Shown: piece by piece, positions 34,990 through 44,094 of the stretch | Position numbering within the stretch: position 1 is the first letter of the stretch | Layout: every line of letters begins with the position of its first letter | Origin: Alphaproteobacteria bacterium | GTDB taxonomy: Bacteria; Pseudomonadota; Alphaproteobacteria; Micavibrionales; Micavibrionaceae | Length of the DNA: 64,000 nucleotides | Assembly (NCBI GenBank): GCA_021775965.1 | Contig: JAJFGV010000113.1 | Span: 123,768-187,767, forward strand | Reading direction: 5' to 3' | The notes under the pieces: model-generated | What the model saw: only the letters and a program-made list of their open reading frames with translations | What the model was told of the DNA's origin: nothing | Database searches by the model: none | Position numbers and translations under genes: made by a program

Positions 34990-36048
34990 TTATCCAGCCA
35001 TCTGCCATGGCTCTTCCCCTTTGCGCAGCGCCTCGCGATCCGCATTGACCATTTCGCTCACCAGATCATCAAAACCTATCCTCGGGCTCCAGCCCAATTT
35101 CTCCTGCGCCTTTGACGCATCACCGAGTAAATAATTCACGTCTTTCGGCCGGAACAGTGCCAGGTCGACCTTGACCAACGCCTTGCCGGTTTTGGCATCT
35201 TTACCAACCTCATCCGCGCCTTCACCTTCCCAGGCCATCTTCACACCGATATGCGCAAAGGCACGCTCAGTAAATTCGCGCACGCTATGGGCCTTGCCCG
35301 TCGCCAAAACATAATCATCGGGCACGTCCTGCTGCAACATCAGCCAAATACCCTCGATGTAATCCCGCGCGTGGCCCCAATCGCGCACGGACTCAAGATT
35401 GCCGAGCGTCAAAGCCTCCTGCTGCCCGACCTCAATCGCTGCCACGGCTTTGGTAATTTTACGCGTCACAAAATCCTCGCCGCGCACCGGGCTTTCATGG
35501 TTGAACAAAATCCCGTTCGATACATGCAAACCATAAGCCTCGCGATACATCCGCGCCGTCCAGTACGCCGTCAGCTTGGCAATCGCGTAGGGGCTGCACG
35601 GCGCAAAGGGCGAGCCCTCATTTTGCGGCGCCGGGGCCGAGCCAAACATTTCCGAGCTCGAAGCCTGATAAATCCGCACATCATTTTCCATGTCCAGCAA
35701 CCGCACGGCCTCCAGCACATATTGTGTGCCGAGCGCATTGGTCTCCAGCGCTGCCGCCGGGGTTTCAAAGCTCACCTGCACATGGGTCAGCGCCGCGAGG
35801 TTATAAATTTCCGATGGCTTGGTTTCCTTGATCAGGCGCGTGATGTTCTGCGCATCGTTCATATCTGCAAAATGCAAATATAGATTTTGATACGATCCGC
35901 TTCGTTTTTTAATTCTTTGGGTGGTGTCGACAGCATCCCAACGCACCAGACCATGAACCTCATAGCCCTTTTTCAGCAAAAGCTCCGCCAGAAGCGATCC
36001 ATCCTGGCCTGTAATTCCTGTGATCAATGCACGCCTGCGTTGTGTCAT
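34990..36048 (-). CDS. gmd: GDP-mannose 4,6-dehydratase
   Basis: Converts GDP-mannose to GDP-4-keto-6-deoxymannose, the first step to GDP-fucose and related sugars. Nucleotide motif RALITGITGQDGSLLAELLL, then GLVRWDAVDTTQRI, SSSEMFGSAPAPQNEGSPFAPCSPYAIAKLTAYW (catalytic Tyr-Lys), NGILFNHESPVRG and VRDWGHARDYIEGIW. Length is normal. Pairs with fcl. Confidence 0.96.
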   Translation of the reverse strand: MTQRRRALITGITGQDGSLLAELLLKKGYEVHGLVRWDAVDTTQRIKKRSGSYQNLYLHFADMNDAQNITRLIKETKPSEIYNLAALTHVQVSFETPAAALETNALGTQYVLEAVRLLDMENDVRIYQASSSEMFGSAPAPQNEGSPFAPCSPYAIAKLTAYWTARMYREAYGLHVSNGILFNHESPVRGEDFVTRKITKAVAAIEVGQQEALTLGNLESVRDWGHARDYIEGIWLMLQQDVPDDYVLATGKAHSVREFTERAFAHIGVKMAWEGEGADEVGKDAKTGKALVKVDLALFRPKDVNYLLGDASKAQEKLGWSPRIGFDDLVSEMVNADREALRKGEEPWQMAG

Positions 36049-36110
36049 ACGCCCATCCTAGCGTATGAGGAAAGAAGTGCAAGAATCAAAAGGAAGTTTT
36101 TATTTTATGG

Positions 36111-36365
36111 TTATTGCGGGGGTGGCTCACATTCATGATGTATGCAACCATCAGCCTTGTTTCTTAGTTTATTATGAAAGGCGCGGCTGTCCACACAAAT
36201 TCCAAACTCACCGGTTAATTTTCCGCCCACAGGCACATAACTATCGCATGAGGCGCATCTTGGCCGCTCCTTGGTGCTCTCATCTCCTATATCTATATAA
36301 AAATGATAGCCCTTCATGACCTGATCATAAAATTCCTGGTCAAACTCTGTATTCCGCTCTGTCAT
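36111..36365 (-). CDS. Small Cys-containing protein, 84 aa
   Basis: Function unknown. The pattern CASC...GICVDSRAFHNKL...GCIHHEC has five Cys and several His, so a structural zinc site is plausible. No signal peptide. The start lies after AGGAGT. It stands alone between gmd and the sterol-desaturase-type gene. The final residues are EPPPQ. Confidence 0.6.
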   Translation of the reverse strand: MTERNTEFDQEFYDQVMKGYHFYIDIGDESTKERPRCASCDSYVPVGGKLTGEFGICVDSRAFHNKLRNKADGCIHHECEPPPQ

Positions 36366-36425
36366 ATCAATACTCCTTTACTTAATTATTTACCTATAAC
36401 AACCAGCCCGTACAAAAAAAAACCT

Positions 36426-37346
36426 TCACTCAGCCGCCTGCTTAAACTGCATCCCGTCCGGAAACTTCTCCTGAATGGCTTCTTTCTGCCGCTCGCTCAA
36501 AAACGGCCACATCAATTGATGTGTGAACTTCTCCGGCATGAAGTCACCAATGCCGATATTGCTCGGCGGACGGTGCTTAGGATTGATGTAAGTACGAAAA
36601 ATCTGATCCCAGATCATAACATTCTCGCCATAATTACGGTTGCCCTCTTCAAGCTTGCGACTGTGATGCCAACGATGCAGCCCCGGCGTGTTAAACACCC
36701 ATGACAGCACCCCAAAACGCATCTCAACATTGCAATGGGTCAGCATACCGATAAACGCCGTGATCGCCGCCTGCCACTGGATCACCTCCATCGAAGCCCC
36801 CAGCAACACCAGCGGTACAATCCCCATGACCACGCTGATCAGGCTATCGATAAAATGAAACCGCCCGGTATTCACAAACCATAATTTTACCACCGAATGA
36901 TGAACAGCATGAAAACGCCAGAGAAATGGCCATTCATGCGCCATACGATGCGCCCAGTACAGCGCGAATTCCGAAGCCACAACCGCCAGCGCAATCTGAA
37001 TCCATAACGGCCAGTCCATCGGCCACAACCCGTAATCCAGCGCATCGGATTCCAACAGCCCGGCAATGCCAATCACCCCGCCAAAAATCAGCAATATCTG
37101 CACCGTGCCCTTGCTGGTGAGAGTATGGGCGATATTGGCAATCGTCTGCCCGTCCGCTTCCAGCCATTTGCGCTCATGCGGCATCGCGCGCTCCATAAAA
37201 TACAAACTGACAATCAAAAACAGATACGCCAAATTAAAAAACCGCATCATCATGTCCTGGCTGAACCCATAGGCGGTAATGCCAAGGCAAATCGCCATCA
37301 GCCCTGGCCAGGTGAGATAAGAAAGTATGTGTTTTGTTTTATTCAT
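36426..37346 (-). CDS. Sterol-desaturase/fatty-acid-hydroxylase family membrane protein
   Basis: Non-haem di-iron membrane hydroxylase family. Histidine boxes are visible: HRMAHE, HAVHHSV and HRWHHSR, in the proper order over residues 140-230. Membrane helices lie at about 15-50, 80-100 and 115-135. A role in hydroxylating lipids or carotenoids is a family inference. The start overlaps the epimerase stop by 8 bases. Confidence 0.9.
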   Translation of the reverse strand: MNKTKHILSYLTWPGLMAICLGITAYGFSQDMMMRFFNLAYLFLIVSLYFMERAMPHERKWLEADGQTIANIAHTLTSKGTVQILLIFGGVIGIAGLLESDALDYGLWPMDWPLWIQIALAVVASEFALYWAHRMAHEWPFLWRFHAVHHSVVKLWFVNTGRFHFIDSLISVVMGIVPLVLLGASMEVIQWQAAITAFIGMLTHCNVEMRFGVLSWVFNTPGLHRWHHSRKLEEGNRNYGENVMIWDQIFRTYINPKHRPPSNIGIGDFMPEKFTHQLMWPFLSERQKEAIQEKFPDGMQFKQAAE

Positions 37347-38352
37347 TGCCCGCCTGCTTTAATTCCGGCTTGCCCGCCATGTTGTAATAATCTCTGTACC
37401 ACTTCACAAATTCCTGCAAACCTTTTTTCAACGGCGTTGACGGTTTAAAACCAATATCACGCTCCAAATCATCGGTATCGGCATAAGTCTCATACACATC
37501 GCCCGGCTGCATCGGCAACATATTCTTTTCTGCTTCGATCCCAACTTCTTCTTCGATCATGGAAATCATAGCCATCAAATCTTCAGGGCTGTTGTTGCCG
37601 ATATTGTAAAGCTTGTACGGCGCTCCATTCTCGTCCGCCGCCGGCACTTTATCCACCAACCGTGTCAACGCCTCGGTAATGTCATCAATATAAGTAAAGT
37701 CGCGCTTCATGTCGCCGTTGTTATAGACATCGATAGCCTGACCTTCATAAATCGCTTTCACGAATTTAAAATACGCCATATCCGGCCGCCCCCACGGCCC
37801 ATAGACCGTAAAAAACCGTAATGCCGTCGACGGAATGCCGTAAAGATGCGCGTAAGAATACACCATCAACTCGCCCGCTTTTTTCGTTGCCGCATAAAAG
37901 CTAACCGGATGATCGACATTATCCTTTGTCGAAAATGGCACTTTTTTATTGGCGCCATAAACTGAACTGCTCGATGCAAAAACCAGATGCTTCACATCAT
38001 GATGGCGGCACCCTTCCAGAATATTCGTCAGACCTGCAATATTGCTATCAATATAGGCTTGCGGATTTTCCAGCGAATACCGAACACCTGCTTGTGCGCC
38101 AATATGCGCAACCACATCTGGCTTAAAATTAGAGAACACGCCTTCCATCCCGGTGTGATCCGCAAAATCAATTTTTTGAAACGAAAAATTATCCAGCGCC
38201 TGCAATTGCTCCAACCGCGCCTGCTTTAATGCCGGGTCGTAATAATCATTAAGATTATCAATCCCCAGCACCTCATGACCTTCACCGCACAAACGCTGCG
38301 CATAGTGAAAGCCGATAAAGCCTGCCGCTCCTGTGACCAGTATCTTTTTCAT
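37339..38352 (-). CDS. UDP-glucuronate 4-epimerase-type SDR enzyme, 337 aa
   Basis: NAD-dependent nucleotide-sugar epimerase. KKILVTGAAGFIGFHYAQRL is the dinucleotide site, GIDNLNDYYDPALKQARL is the signature of CapI/UDP-GlcA 4-epimerases, and SSSSVYGANKKVPFS with YAATKKAGELM gives the catalytic residues. The expected product is UDP-galacturonate. No Shine-Dalgarno precedes the ATG; a TTGAAA-N18-TATAAG pair ends 7 bases before it. Overlaps the desaturase gene. Confidence 0.9.
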   Translation of the reverse strand: MKKILVTGAAGFIGFHYAQRLCGEGHEVLGIDNLNDYYDPALKQARLEQLQALDNFSFQKIDFADHTGMEGVFSNFKPDVVAHIGAQAGVRYSLENPQAYIDSNIAGLTNILEGCRHHDVKHLVFASSSSVYGANKKVPFSTKDNVDHPVSFYAATKKAGELMVYSYAHLYGIPSTALRFFTVYGPWGRPDMAYFKFVKAIYEGQAIDVYNNGDMKRDFTYIDDITEALTRLVDKVPAADENGAPYKLYNIGNNSPEDLMAMISMIEEEVGIEAEKNMLPMQPGDVYETYADTDDLERDIGFKPSTPLKKGLQEFVKWYRDYYNMAGKPELKQAGNE

Positions 38353-38360
38353 GACATATC

Positions 38361-38771
38361 TTATAAAGGATTAGCAGGCGAAGTTTCAATGACTTCCTCA
38401 GGATCGCCACCATTTATAGCGACTGTCGTGCTTTTTAACATCTTCATGAGATCAAGCTTTTCGAGTAAAAAGCCGATATCCTTACAATCAACCTTGCGTT
38501 CCTGAAGCTCTTTCATCGATTCCGCATAAACCGTTTCCTGTATAACCTGCAAATTTTCACCTTCCGGCTCTACAACATTTTCTTTTTTAGCCTTTTCCTG
38601 CAAAACCAGAGCAAGCTCGGTTTCATGCTCGCAATGGGCACCATAAGCATCAATCCGCGCGCCAATCGCCACAGCCTTTGAATATTGCTGGTATAAGCTT
38701 TCTTCTTCCTGCGCCAACACATCAAAAGGAAAAACAAAAAAAACTACAAAAGAAAAAACGATAAATTTCAT
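38361..38771 (-). CDS. Hypothetical exported protein, 136 aa
   Basis: A signal peptide of about 20 residues (FVVFFVFPFDVLAQ) leads an acidic helical protein with two cysteines (CEHE and DCKD), probably a disulfide. No family recognised. Its ATG overlaps the tsaC stop by four bases, so the two genes are coupled, and its stop is nine bases before the epimerase start. Confidence 0.6.
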   Translation of the reverse strand: MKFIVFSFVVFFVFPFDVLAQEEESLYQQYSKAVAIGARIDAYGAHCEHETELALVLQEKAKKENVVEPEGENLQVIQETVYAESMKELQERKVDCKDIGFLLEKLDLMKMLKSTTVAINGGDPEEVIETSPANPL

Positions 38772-39757
38772 CCACTGCCCTTCGTCGCACGCCGCAATCT
38801 GTCATTAATGGCAACGCCCAACCCCTGATCCGGGATCGCCATCACCGCAATTCCATTATACTCTGGACTATCCAGCGCCCGCAACATGGCAAATAAATTG
38901 GCCGCCGCTTCGTTGAGGTCGCCCTCGATGCTTAAATTGCGCCGCTGCGCTTCCGGCAAATCTTTTGCCGCACCAACGCCTTTAATCCCCATAAACTGAT
39001 CCGATCCGAATGCCAGCAAAGCCTCGCCCGGCTCCAGATCAATCGCATTCATCCGCAATGGAATGGACGGCGCGTAATGTTTTAAAATCATACCCGGTGA
39101 TTTCGGTTTATCTGAATTGCCGTCATCAACAATCACGTCGCATTCCAAAACGCGTGACAATTCTTCTGCCGTGATTGCACCCGGCCTTAAAATAACCGGC
39201 GTATTACCGCTTAAATCCAACACCGTTGACTCCAGCCCAACATCACACGCCCCGGCTGCCAAAATCATATCAACCTTATCGCCCAGACCTTCCGACACAT
39301 GCGCCGGCGTCGTGGGAGAAAGCGTCCCCGAAATATTGGCGCTCGGCGCCGCTACTGGCACACCCGCCGCTTTCAACAATTTTAGCGCCACCGGATGCGA
39401 CGGCACCCGCACAGCGATCGTATCCAACCCCGCACTCACCAGTTCATTCACCGGGCAATCATCCTTACGCGGTAAAATCAGCGTCAGCGGCCCCGGCCAG
39501 AAATGGTGCGCAGCAATTTCCGCCCACTCATTAAAAACCACCAGCTCCTTGGCTTGATCAACATCACTGACATGCACAATCAACGGGTTAAATTGCGGCC
39601 GCCCCTTGGCCTCAAAAATCCGCGCCACTGCTTTCCCGTCCAGCGCATTGGCACCAAGCCCATAAACAGTCTCCGTCGGAAACGCCACCAGCCCGCCCTC
39701 TTTCAACAAGGAGGCCGCCTCGGAAATCGTTTTGTCGTTCGCAGTCTTTATCGACAT
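38768..39757 (-). CDS. tsaC: L-threonylcarbamoyladenylate synthase (Sua5 type), 329 aa
   Basis: Makes threonylcarbamoyl-AMP from threonine, bicarbonate and ATP for t6A37 in ANN-decoding tRNAs. The YrdC domain (1-205) has GGLVAFPTETVYGLGANAL, KGRPQFNPLIVHV and VPVAAPSANISG. A C-terminal Sua5 domain (about 230-329) is also present, so it is the long Sua5 form. Its start lies inside the end of anmK by 10 bases. Confidence 0.94.
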   Translation of the reverse strand: MSIKTANDKTISEAASLLKEGGLVAFPTETVYGLGANALDGKAVARIFEAKGRPQFNPLIVHVSDVDQAKELVVFNEWAEIAAHHFWPGPLTLILPRKDDCPVNELVSAGLDTIAVRVPSHPVALKLLKAAGVPVAAPSANISGTLSPTTPAHVSEGLGDKVDMILAAGACDVGLESTVLDLSGNTPVILRPGAITAEELSRVLECDVIVDDGNSDKPKSPGMILKHYAPSIPLRMNAIDLEPGEALLAFGSDQFMGIKGVGAAKDLPEAQRRNLSIEGDLNEAAANLFAMLRALDSPEYNGIAVMAIPDQGLGVAINDRLRRATKGSG

Positions 39758-40926
39758 TTGGTCAACACCCCACCCGTCAAAGGCTCCGGCACACCGGTCG
39801 TTGACGGCAAGGACAGCGGCAGCCCCAGCAAACTCCGCACCGCCAGATACGCAAAGCCTTCCGCCTCCAGCGCATCACCGTTCCAACCAATCTCCTCCAC
39901 CGGCGCAACAACTCCAAGATGCGCTTTCAAATACTGCATAATCATCTTATTCTTCCGCCCGCCGCCGGTGACATACCAGGCTTTAGGCTTTTTCGGCATA
40001 TGCTCAAGCGCCGCCATAATCGTTTCCGCCGTAAAGACCGACAATGTCGCTGCACCATCCGCATCATTCAAATCCGATAAATCACCAACATCCCACGCAT
40101 CACGGTCCAGAGATTTCGGCGGCTTTTGTTTAAAATAAGGATGCGCATACCACTTCTCTAACAAGTAATCGACACTATGCCCGGAATCGGCAAGCGCCCC
40201 GTCTTCATCAAAATCTGCACCCGTCCGCCCGCGCACAAAATCATCCAGCAACGCATTGCCCGGCCCGGTATCAAACGCGACAATGTCATCTTCACCAATC
40301 CACGTAACATTCGCCACGCCGCCAATATTCACAATCGCCACAGGCTTAGACAATTCCGCCGCCCGCGCCTGATGATACAGCGGCAAAAACGGCGCACCCT
40401 GCCCACCGGCCGCCACATCGCGCCTGCGAAAATCACTCACCACATCAATCCCGGTTTTGCGCGCCAGTAATTCTGCATCCCCCAACTGAACCGTCACGCC
40501 TTCTCCCAACTCAACAGTAACACCCCCATGATCCGCTCCGCCCTGCAGTTCCCCCCCCTTTTTAGGGTTCGGATTATGAAAAATAGTTTGTCCATGAAAG
40601 CCTATAACATCAACCCCACCACCAACTGCCACAGAAGCTTGATTTTTTTCCTTTTGTAATTTTACATAGTCTAAAACCTTTTGAGTAGCCTCTACATGGA
40701 CTGCGGTGAGAAGCTGTTCAGCCTCCCTCACCTGCAGGTCATCACAATCGGCCATCCCCAAACAGGCGCGGATTGTTTCACGCACAGACTCTTCATAAGC
40801 CACACTGACAAAGCCAAGCGGCTCCACCACGCCCATCCCGTCCGTCCTCACCACAGCCGCATCCACCCCGTCCAGCGAGGTGCCGGACATCAGGCCAATG
40901 GCGGTATAGACTTTTTTCCCGGTCAT
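39748..40926 (-). CDS. anmK: Anhydro-N-acetylmuramic acid kinase
   Basis: Phosphorylates 1,6-anhydroMurNAc to MurNAc-6-P in cell-wall recycling. [57 protein letters not shown] and [11 protein letters not shown] are the family blocks, with the later [13 protein letters not shown] and [10 protein letters not shown]. Length 392 aa is slightly longer than usual; an extra [19 protein letters not shown] stretch lies before the GFHGQT motif. Divergent from tyrS, with 15 bases between starts. Confidence 0.95.
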   Translation of the reverse strand: MTGKKVYTAIGLMSGTSLDGVDAAVVRTDGMGVVEPLGFVSVAYEESVRETIRACLGMADCDDLQVREAEQLLTAVHVEATQKVLDYVKLQKEKNQASVAVGGGVDVIGFHGQTIFHNPNPKKGGELQGGADHGGVTVELGEGVTVQLGDAELLARKTGIDVVSDFRRRDVAAGGQGAPFLPLYHQARAAELSKPVAIVNIGGVANVTWIGEDDIVAFDTGPGNALLDDFVRGRTGADFDEDGALADSGHSVDYLLEKWYAHPYFKQKPPKSLDRDAWDVGDLSDLNDADGAATLSVFTAETIMAALEHMPKKPKAWYVTGGGRKNKMIMQYLKAHLGVVAPVEEIGWNGDALEAEGFAYLAVRSLLGLPLSLPSTTGVPEPLTGGVLTKCR

Positions 40927-40941
40927 GCGTACAAATACCTC

Positions 40942-42195
40942 ATGAGTAAATATAAATCAGACTTCCTGAATATCCTAGACGAGCGCGGCTTTATTCACCA
41001 GTGCTCCGATTTTGATGCCCTCGACGCCAAACTGCTAGAGGGCGTGCAGAGCGCCTATATCGGCTATGACCCCACAGGGCCCAGCCTCCATGTCGGGCAT
41101 CTTTATACAATCATGATCCTGCACTGGTTCCAGCAATCCGGCCATAAACCGATCAGCCTTATGGGCGGCGGCACGGCCCTCATTCCTGATCCAACGCTAA
41201 AAGATAAAACGCGCCCACTTCTCGGGCCGGATGAAATCAATAAAAACATCGAAAGCATTAAATCTGTCTTTTCAAAATTTGTGACCTATAACGACAGTGA
41301 AACCGGCGCTGTCATGGTTAATAATTACGACTGGCTTTCCGAGCTTGATTACATCGGCTTCCTCCGGGATGTCGGCGGGCATTTTACCGTCAACCGCATG
41401 CTGACCTTTGACAGCGTTAAAACACGTCTCGAGCGTGAGCTCCCCATGACCTTCATTGAATTTAATTACATGATCCTGCAAGGCTATGATTTTGTCGAAC
41501 TTCACCGCCGCTATGGCACAACCTTGCAAATGGGAGGCTCCGACCAGTGGGGCAACATCATCAACGGCGTAGAGCTGGGCCGCAAAATGGACCGCGCCGA
41601 ACTCTTCGCCCTGACCGCGCCACTACTAACCACAACATCGGGCGCCAAAATGGGCAAAACCGAAGGCGGTGCCGTGTGGCTGAACGCCGATCAAACCACC
41701 CCGTACGATTATTATCAGTACTGGCGCAATGTCGAAGATGCCGACACCGCCCGGCTGCTCAAAATTTTTACGCTCCTGCCGATGGACGAAATTAAAAAAC
41801 TTGAATCCCTACAGGGACAGGAAATCAACGAGGCCAAAAAAGTCCTGGCATTCGAAGCCACAAAACTCTGCCACGGTGAACAGGCTGCCACAGACGCACA
41901 AGACACCGCACAAAAAACCTTTGAACAGGGCAGCGTCGGCGACGACCTGCCTTCCATCGAAATCGACGCGGCGCGCCTTGGCGAAGGCATATCCGTTGTT
42001 GACCTCCTCGTCGAAACCGGCCTCGCCAGCTCCAAAGGCGAAGCCCGGCGTCTGATCAAAGGCGGCGGCGCCCGCGTCAATGACAATAAAATCGAAGCCG
42101 AAGATCAAAACATCTCCACCGCAGAACTCACCACCGATAACTACGTGAAATTATCGTCAGGCAAAAAGAAACACGCGTTGGTGCGGGTTTCTTAA
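40942..42195 (+). CDS. tyrS: Tyrosyl-tRNA synthetase, 417 aa
   Basis: Class I synthetase charging tRNA-Tyr. HIGH-like motif is [11 protein letters not shown] and KMSKS-like motif is [12 protein letters not shown]. The substrate-binding [12 protein letters not shown] is present, and the C-terminal S4 domain (about 350-417) ends [15 protein letters not shown]. The chosen ATG at 40942 fits the family start; there is no good ribosome site, and TACAAA sits six bases before the ATG. Its stop overlaps the convergent sigma gene stop by four bases (TTAA). Confidence 0.97.
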   Translation: MSKYKSDFLNILDERGFIHQCSDFDALDAKLLEGVQSAYIGYDPTGPSLHVGHLYTIMILHWFQQSGHKPISLMGGGTALIPDPTLKDKTRPLLGPDEINKNIESIKSVFSKFVTYNDSETGAVMVNNYDWLSELDYIGFLRDVGGHFTVNRMLTFDSVKTRLERELPMTFIEFNYMILQGYDFVELHRRYGTTLQMGGSDQWGNIINGVELGRKMDRAELFALTAPLLTTTSGAKMGKTEGGAVWLNADQTTPYDYYQYWRNVEDADTARLLKIFTLLPMDEIKKLESLQGQEINEAKKVLAFEATKLCHGEQAATDAQDTAQKTFEQGSVGDDLPSIEIDAARLGEGISVVDLLVETGLASSKGEARRLIKGGGARVNDNKIEAEDQNISTAELTTDNYVKLSSGKKKHALVRVS

Positions 42196-43595
42196 AGCGC
42201 CGCTTCTGAAACAGGTATTTTAATAACTGCCTGCTTCTTTTTTGAGCCATTAACCTGAAGAAACTCGATTGAAATCTTTTCGCCATTGACATTCAAACCC
42301 AACAACCTTGCCTCTTTAAACAAATCAGCAAGATTTGATTTCATGCTTTCCAGCCGATCAGGGAATCCCCCCCCCTCAATTGTACCCATATGCATTTTAG
42401 CCAGGTCTGTTTGCCCAAGCTGTGCAAATAGGCCTTTTTCTCTTTGATAATTTCTAAGAACAATTTGCCTAACCTGTTTCCTCACTTCAGGAGCAGAAAT
42501 TTCTATACGCTGATCGTCTTTCCCAGCCAAAATCTCCTGAGATACACGCGTTCGTTTAAAAGCTTGTTTTAAGCAATTCGTAATACCATTCTTTCCTGCT
42601 ACAGTTCTTCCAATCTTTGCCAACTTCCAGTCTTTTTGCAAATAGTGAAGCATAGCCTTATATGCATGCACACCCCTTGCTATGAACAACTTTCTAAACC
42701 AATCCTCAAATTCTTTTGTTTTGAAAACTCCCTTCATTGTCATGGGTTTTTCACCGGAATTACTTAGCCCTCCTCCAATAGCCTTCCCCTCGTACGCAGA
42801 ACCCATTTTCCTTCTGAGCGTCGTAATTGCCCGGGCATGCAACTGACAAATACGTGATTCCGTTACATTCATTCTTTTGCCTATTTCAGCCATAGTCAGT
42901 TCAGAGCTGTAATAGAGGCGAAGAGCTTGAGCTTGACGCTCAGGCAAACTATCAATCAACTGAGATAAGACATCACTGTTTTGCTTCTCTGTTATTTCAT
43001 CATCCGGACTGGCAATATCAGAAGGAATAGCATCACCAAGCGTTAGGCCATCTTCACCAACCGGATCGTCAATGTTAAGATCAGGCCTCCATAACATTGC
43101 TCTCTTTATGCGCCCTAACGAATAGCCAAGACCTTTGAGTTCTTCCGTGATTTCATCATTTGTCAAAGGGCCGTCGGCCTTCTGCCTTATCTCCTGCATT
43201 TTCCCACGCGTTTCATAAATTTCACGGGTTAGACCTTTTTGATTACTTTGGGCCCGCAAATAATCGAGCATGGCACCATAAATGCGATAATTAACAAATG
43301 TCTTTAGTCCCGCATCTCTTTCTGGATCAAATCTTGGAAGGCATTGCAAAGCCCCTATCATTCCTTCGGCATAAAGGTCTTCGTTCTGTTCTGAAGTTTT
43401 TGCAAGTTTGCGTGCTTGCGCCTTACAAACGGGAACAAACAACTGCATAAGCTGCTCAAGGATCTTGGGGTCATCCGTGTCCCTCCATTTTTGCCACAAG
43501 GCAATATTCGGGTCCGTTCCGTTCGTGACAGGACCCGCATTGCCGTTCAACTCGGTAGGCACAGTATTTTCATCTACAGCTTGCTCCATAGGCAT
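42192..43595 (-). CDS. Sigma-70 factor with a long unknown C-terminal extension, 467 aa
   Basis: Residues about 35-265 are a sigma factor of the FliA/WhiG type: [43 protein letters not shown] is region 2, [15 protein letters not shown] region 3, and [43 protein letters not shown] region 4. Residues 270-467 are an additional, mostly helical domain I cannot assign ([23 protein letters not shown]...). Normal members stop near 250. The extension could be a sensor, an inhibitory domain or a DNA-binding part. No flagellar gene is in the window. Confidence 0.85.
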   Translation of the reverse strand: MPMEQAVDENTVPTELNGNAGPVTNGTDPNIALWQKWRDTDDPKILEQLMQLFVPVCKAQARKLAKTSEQNEDLYAEGMIGALQCLPRFDPERDAGLKTFVNYRIYGAMLDYLRAQSNQKGLTREIYETRGKMQEIRQKADGPLTNDEITEELKGLGYSLGRIKRAMLWRPDLNIDDPVGEDGLTLGDAIPSDIASPDDEITEKQNSDVLSQLIDSLPERQAQALRLYYSSELTMAEIGKRMNVTESRICQLHARAITTLRRKMGSAYEGKAIGGGLSNSGEKPMTMKGVFKTKEFEDWFRKLFIARGVHAYKAMLHYLQKDWKLAKIGRTVAGKNGITNCLKQAFKRTRVSQEILAGKDDQRIEISAPEVRKQVRQIVLRNYQREKGLFAQLGQTDLAKMHMGTIEGGGFPDRLESMKSNLADLFKEARLLGLNVNGEKISIEFLQVNGSKKKQAVIKIPVSEAAL

Positions 43596-43724
43596 TCTTT
43601 TACATATATAGAATAAAAATTACAAGCTTTTTCTCCGCTTCTCCGCGCCTTCCTCCTACGCTCTCCGAGCGCAGCCTGCCCCGGCGAAGGCCGGGGGCGA
43701 GACAAGCCGCGTTTAAAACTTACC

Positions 43725-43753
43725 TTGACAAATTATGATTTTTTTCCTATAAT
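43725..43753 (+). promoter_or_regulatory. Near-consensus promoter, second copy of the 5685 module
   Basis: TTGACA (43725-43730), 17 bases, TATAAT (43748-43753), six bases, ATG at 43760. The arrangement and nearby text (TTTAAAA before it, TTTCC before TATAAT, GCATGAAAA after it) match 5685-5723. Confidence 0.7.
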
Positions 43754-43759
43754 GCTCGC

Positions 43760-43921
43760 ATGAAAACAAGCAAAAAGCTGGGCTTATATCAACATCGCCC
43801 CATCCATCACCCAAACCGCCTTTGTCGCGCCGAGGCCTTGGCCCAGGCGGAAGGCCAACCCTCCTTGGGCTTTGATTATGTAAAATTAAAATCCGCGGAA
43901 CGAGTTATTAAGAAGACATAA
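43760..43921 (+). CDS. Possible leaderless 53-aa protein
   Basis: Frame MKTSKKLGLYQHRPIHHPNR... ending KSAERVIKKT, basic, no recognised family. It starts six bases after a perfect TATAAT box, so the mRNA would have no leader. The start MKxxxK resembles the frame at 5720. Could instead be a small RNA. Kept at low confidence. Confidence 0.3.
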   Translation: MKTSKKLGLYQHRPIHHPNRLCRAEALAQAEGQPSLGFDYVKLKSAERVIKKT

Positions 43922-44094
43922 CACCAACAAACTGAAGGAATTGAGAACGAAAACATAAAAAATCAAAGAGATAGCCACCCATCCCCTATCGATTTTTACG
44001 AACAAACTGAAGGATGAGGGGTCCCCTCCTCATAAAAATGAGGAACGAACTTACGAACTCTAATTTAGAAGTGAAATCAGCACTTTATAGGGGC

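Larger units (their letters stand above)
43596..44094. other. Non-coding stretch of about 500 bp with a promoter and short repeats
   Basis: Contains a C/T-rich repeat text similar to that near 5620 (CTCCGCTTCTCCGCG), a CCCCGGC/GCCGGGG hairpin at about 43679-43696, a perfect promoter (43725-43753), a 53-codon frame, a 14-base direct repeat AACAAACTGAAGGA (43926-43939 and 44001-44014), and short hairpins (GAGGGG/CCCCTC and CCTCAT/ATGAGG) before the AsmA-like stop. Confidence 0.65.
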
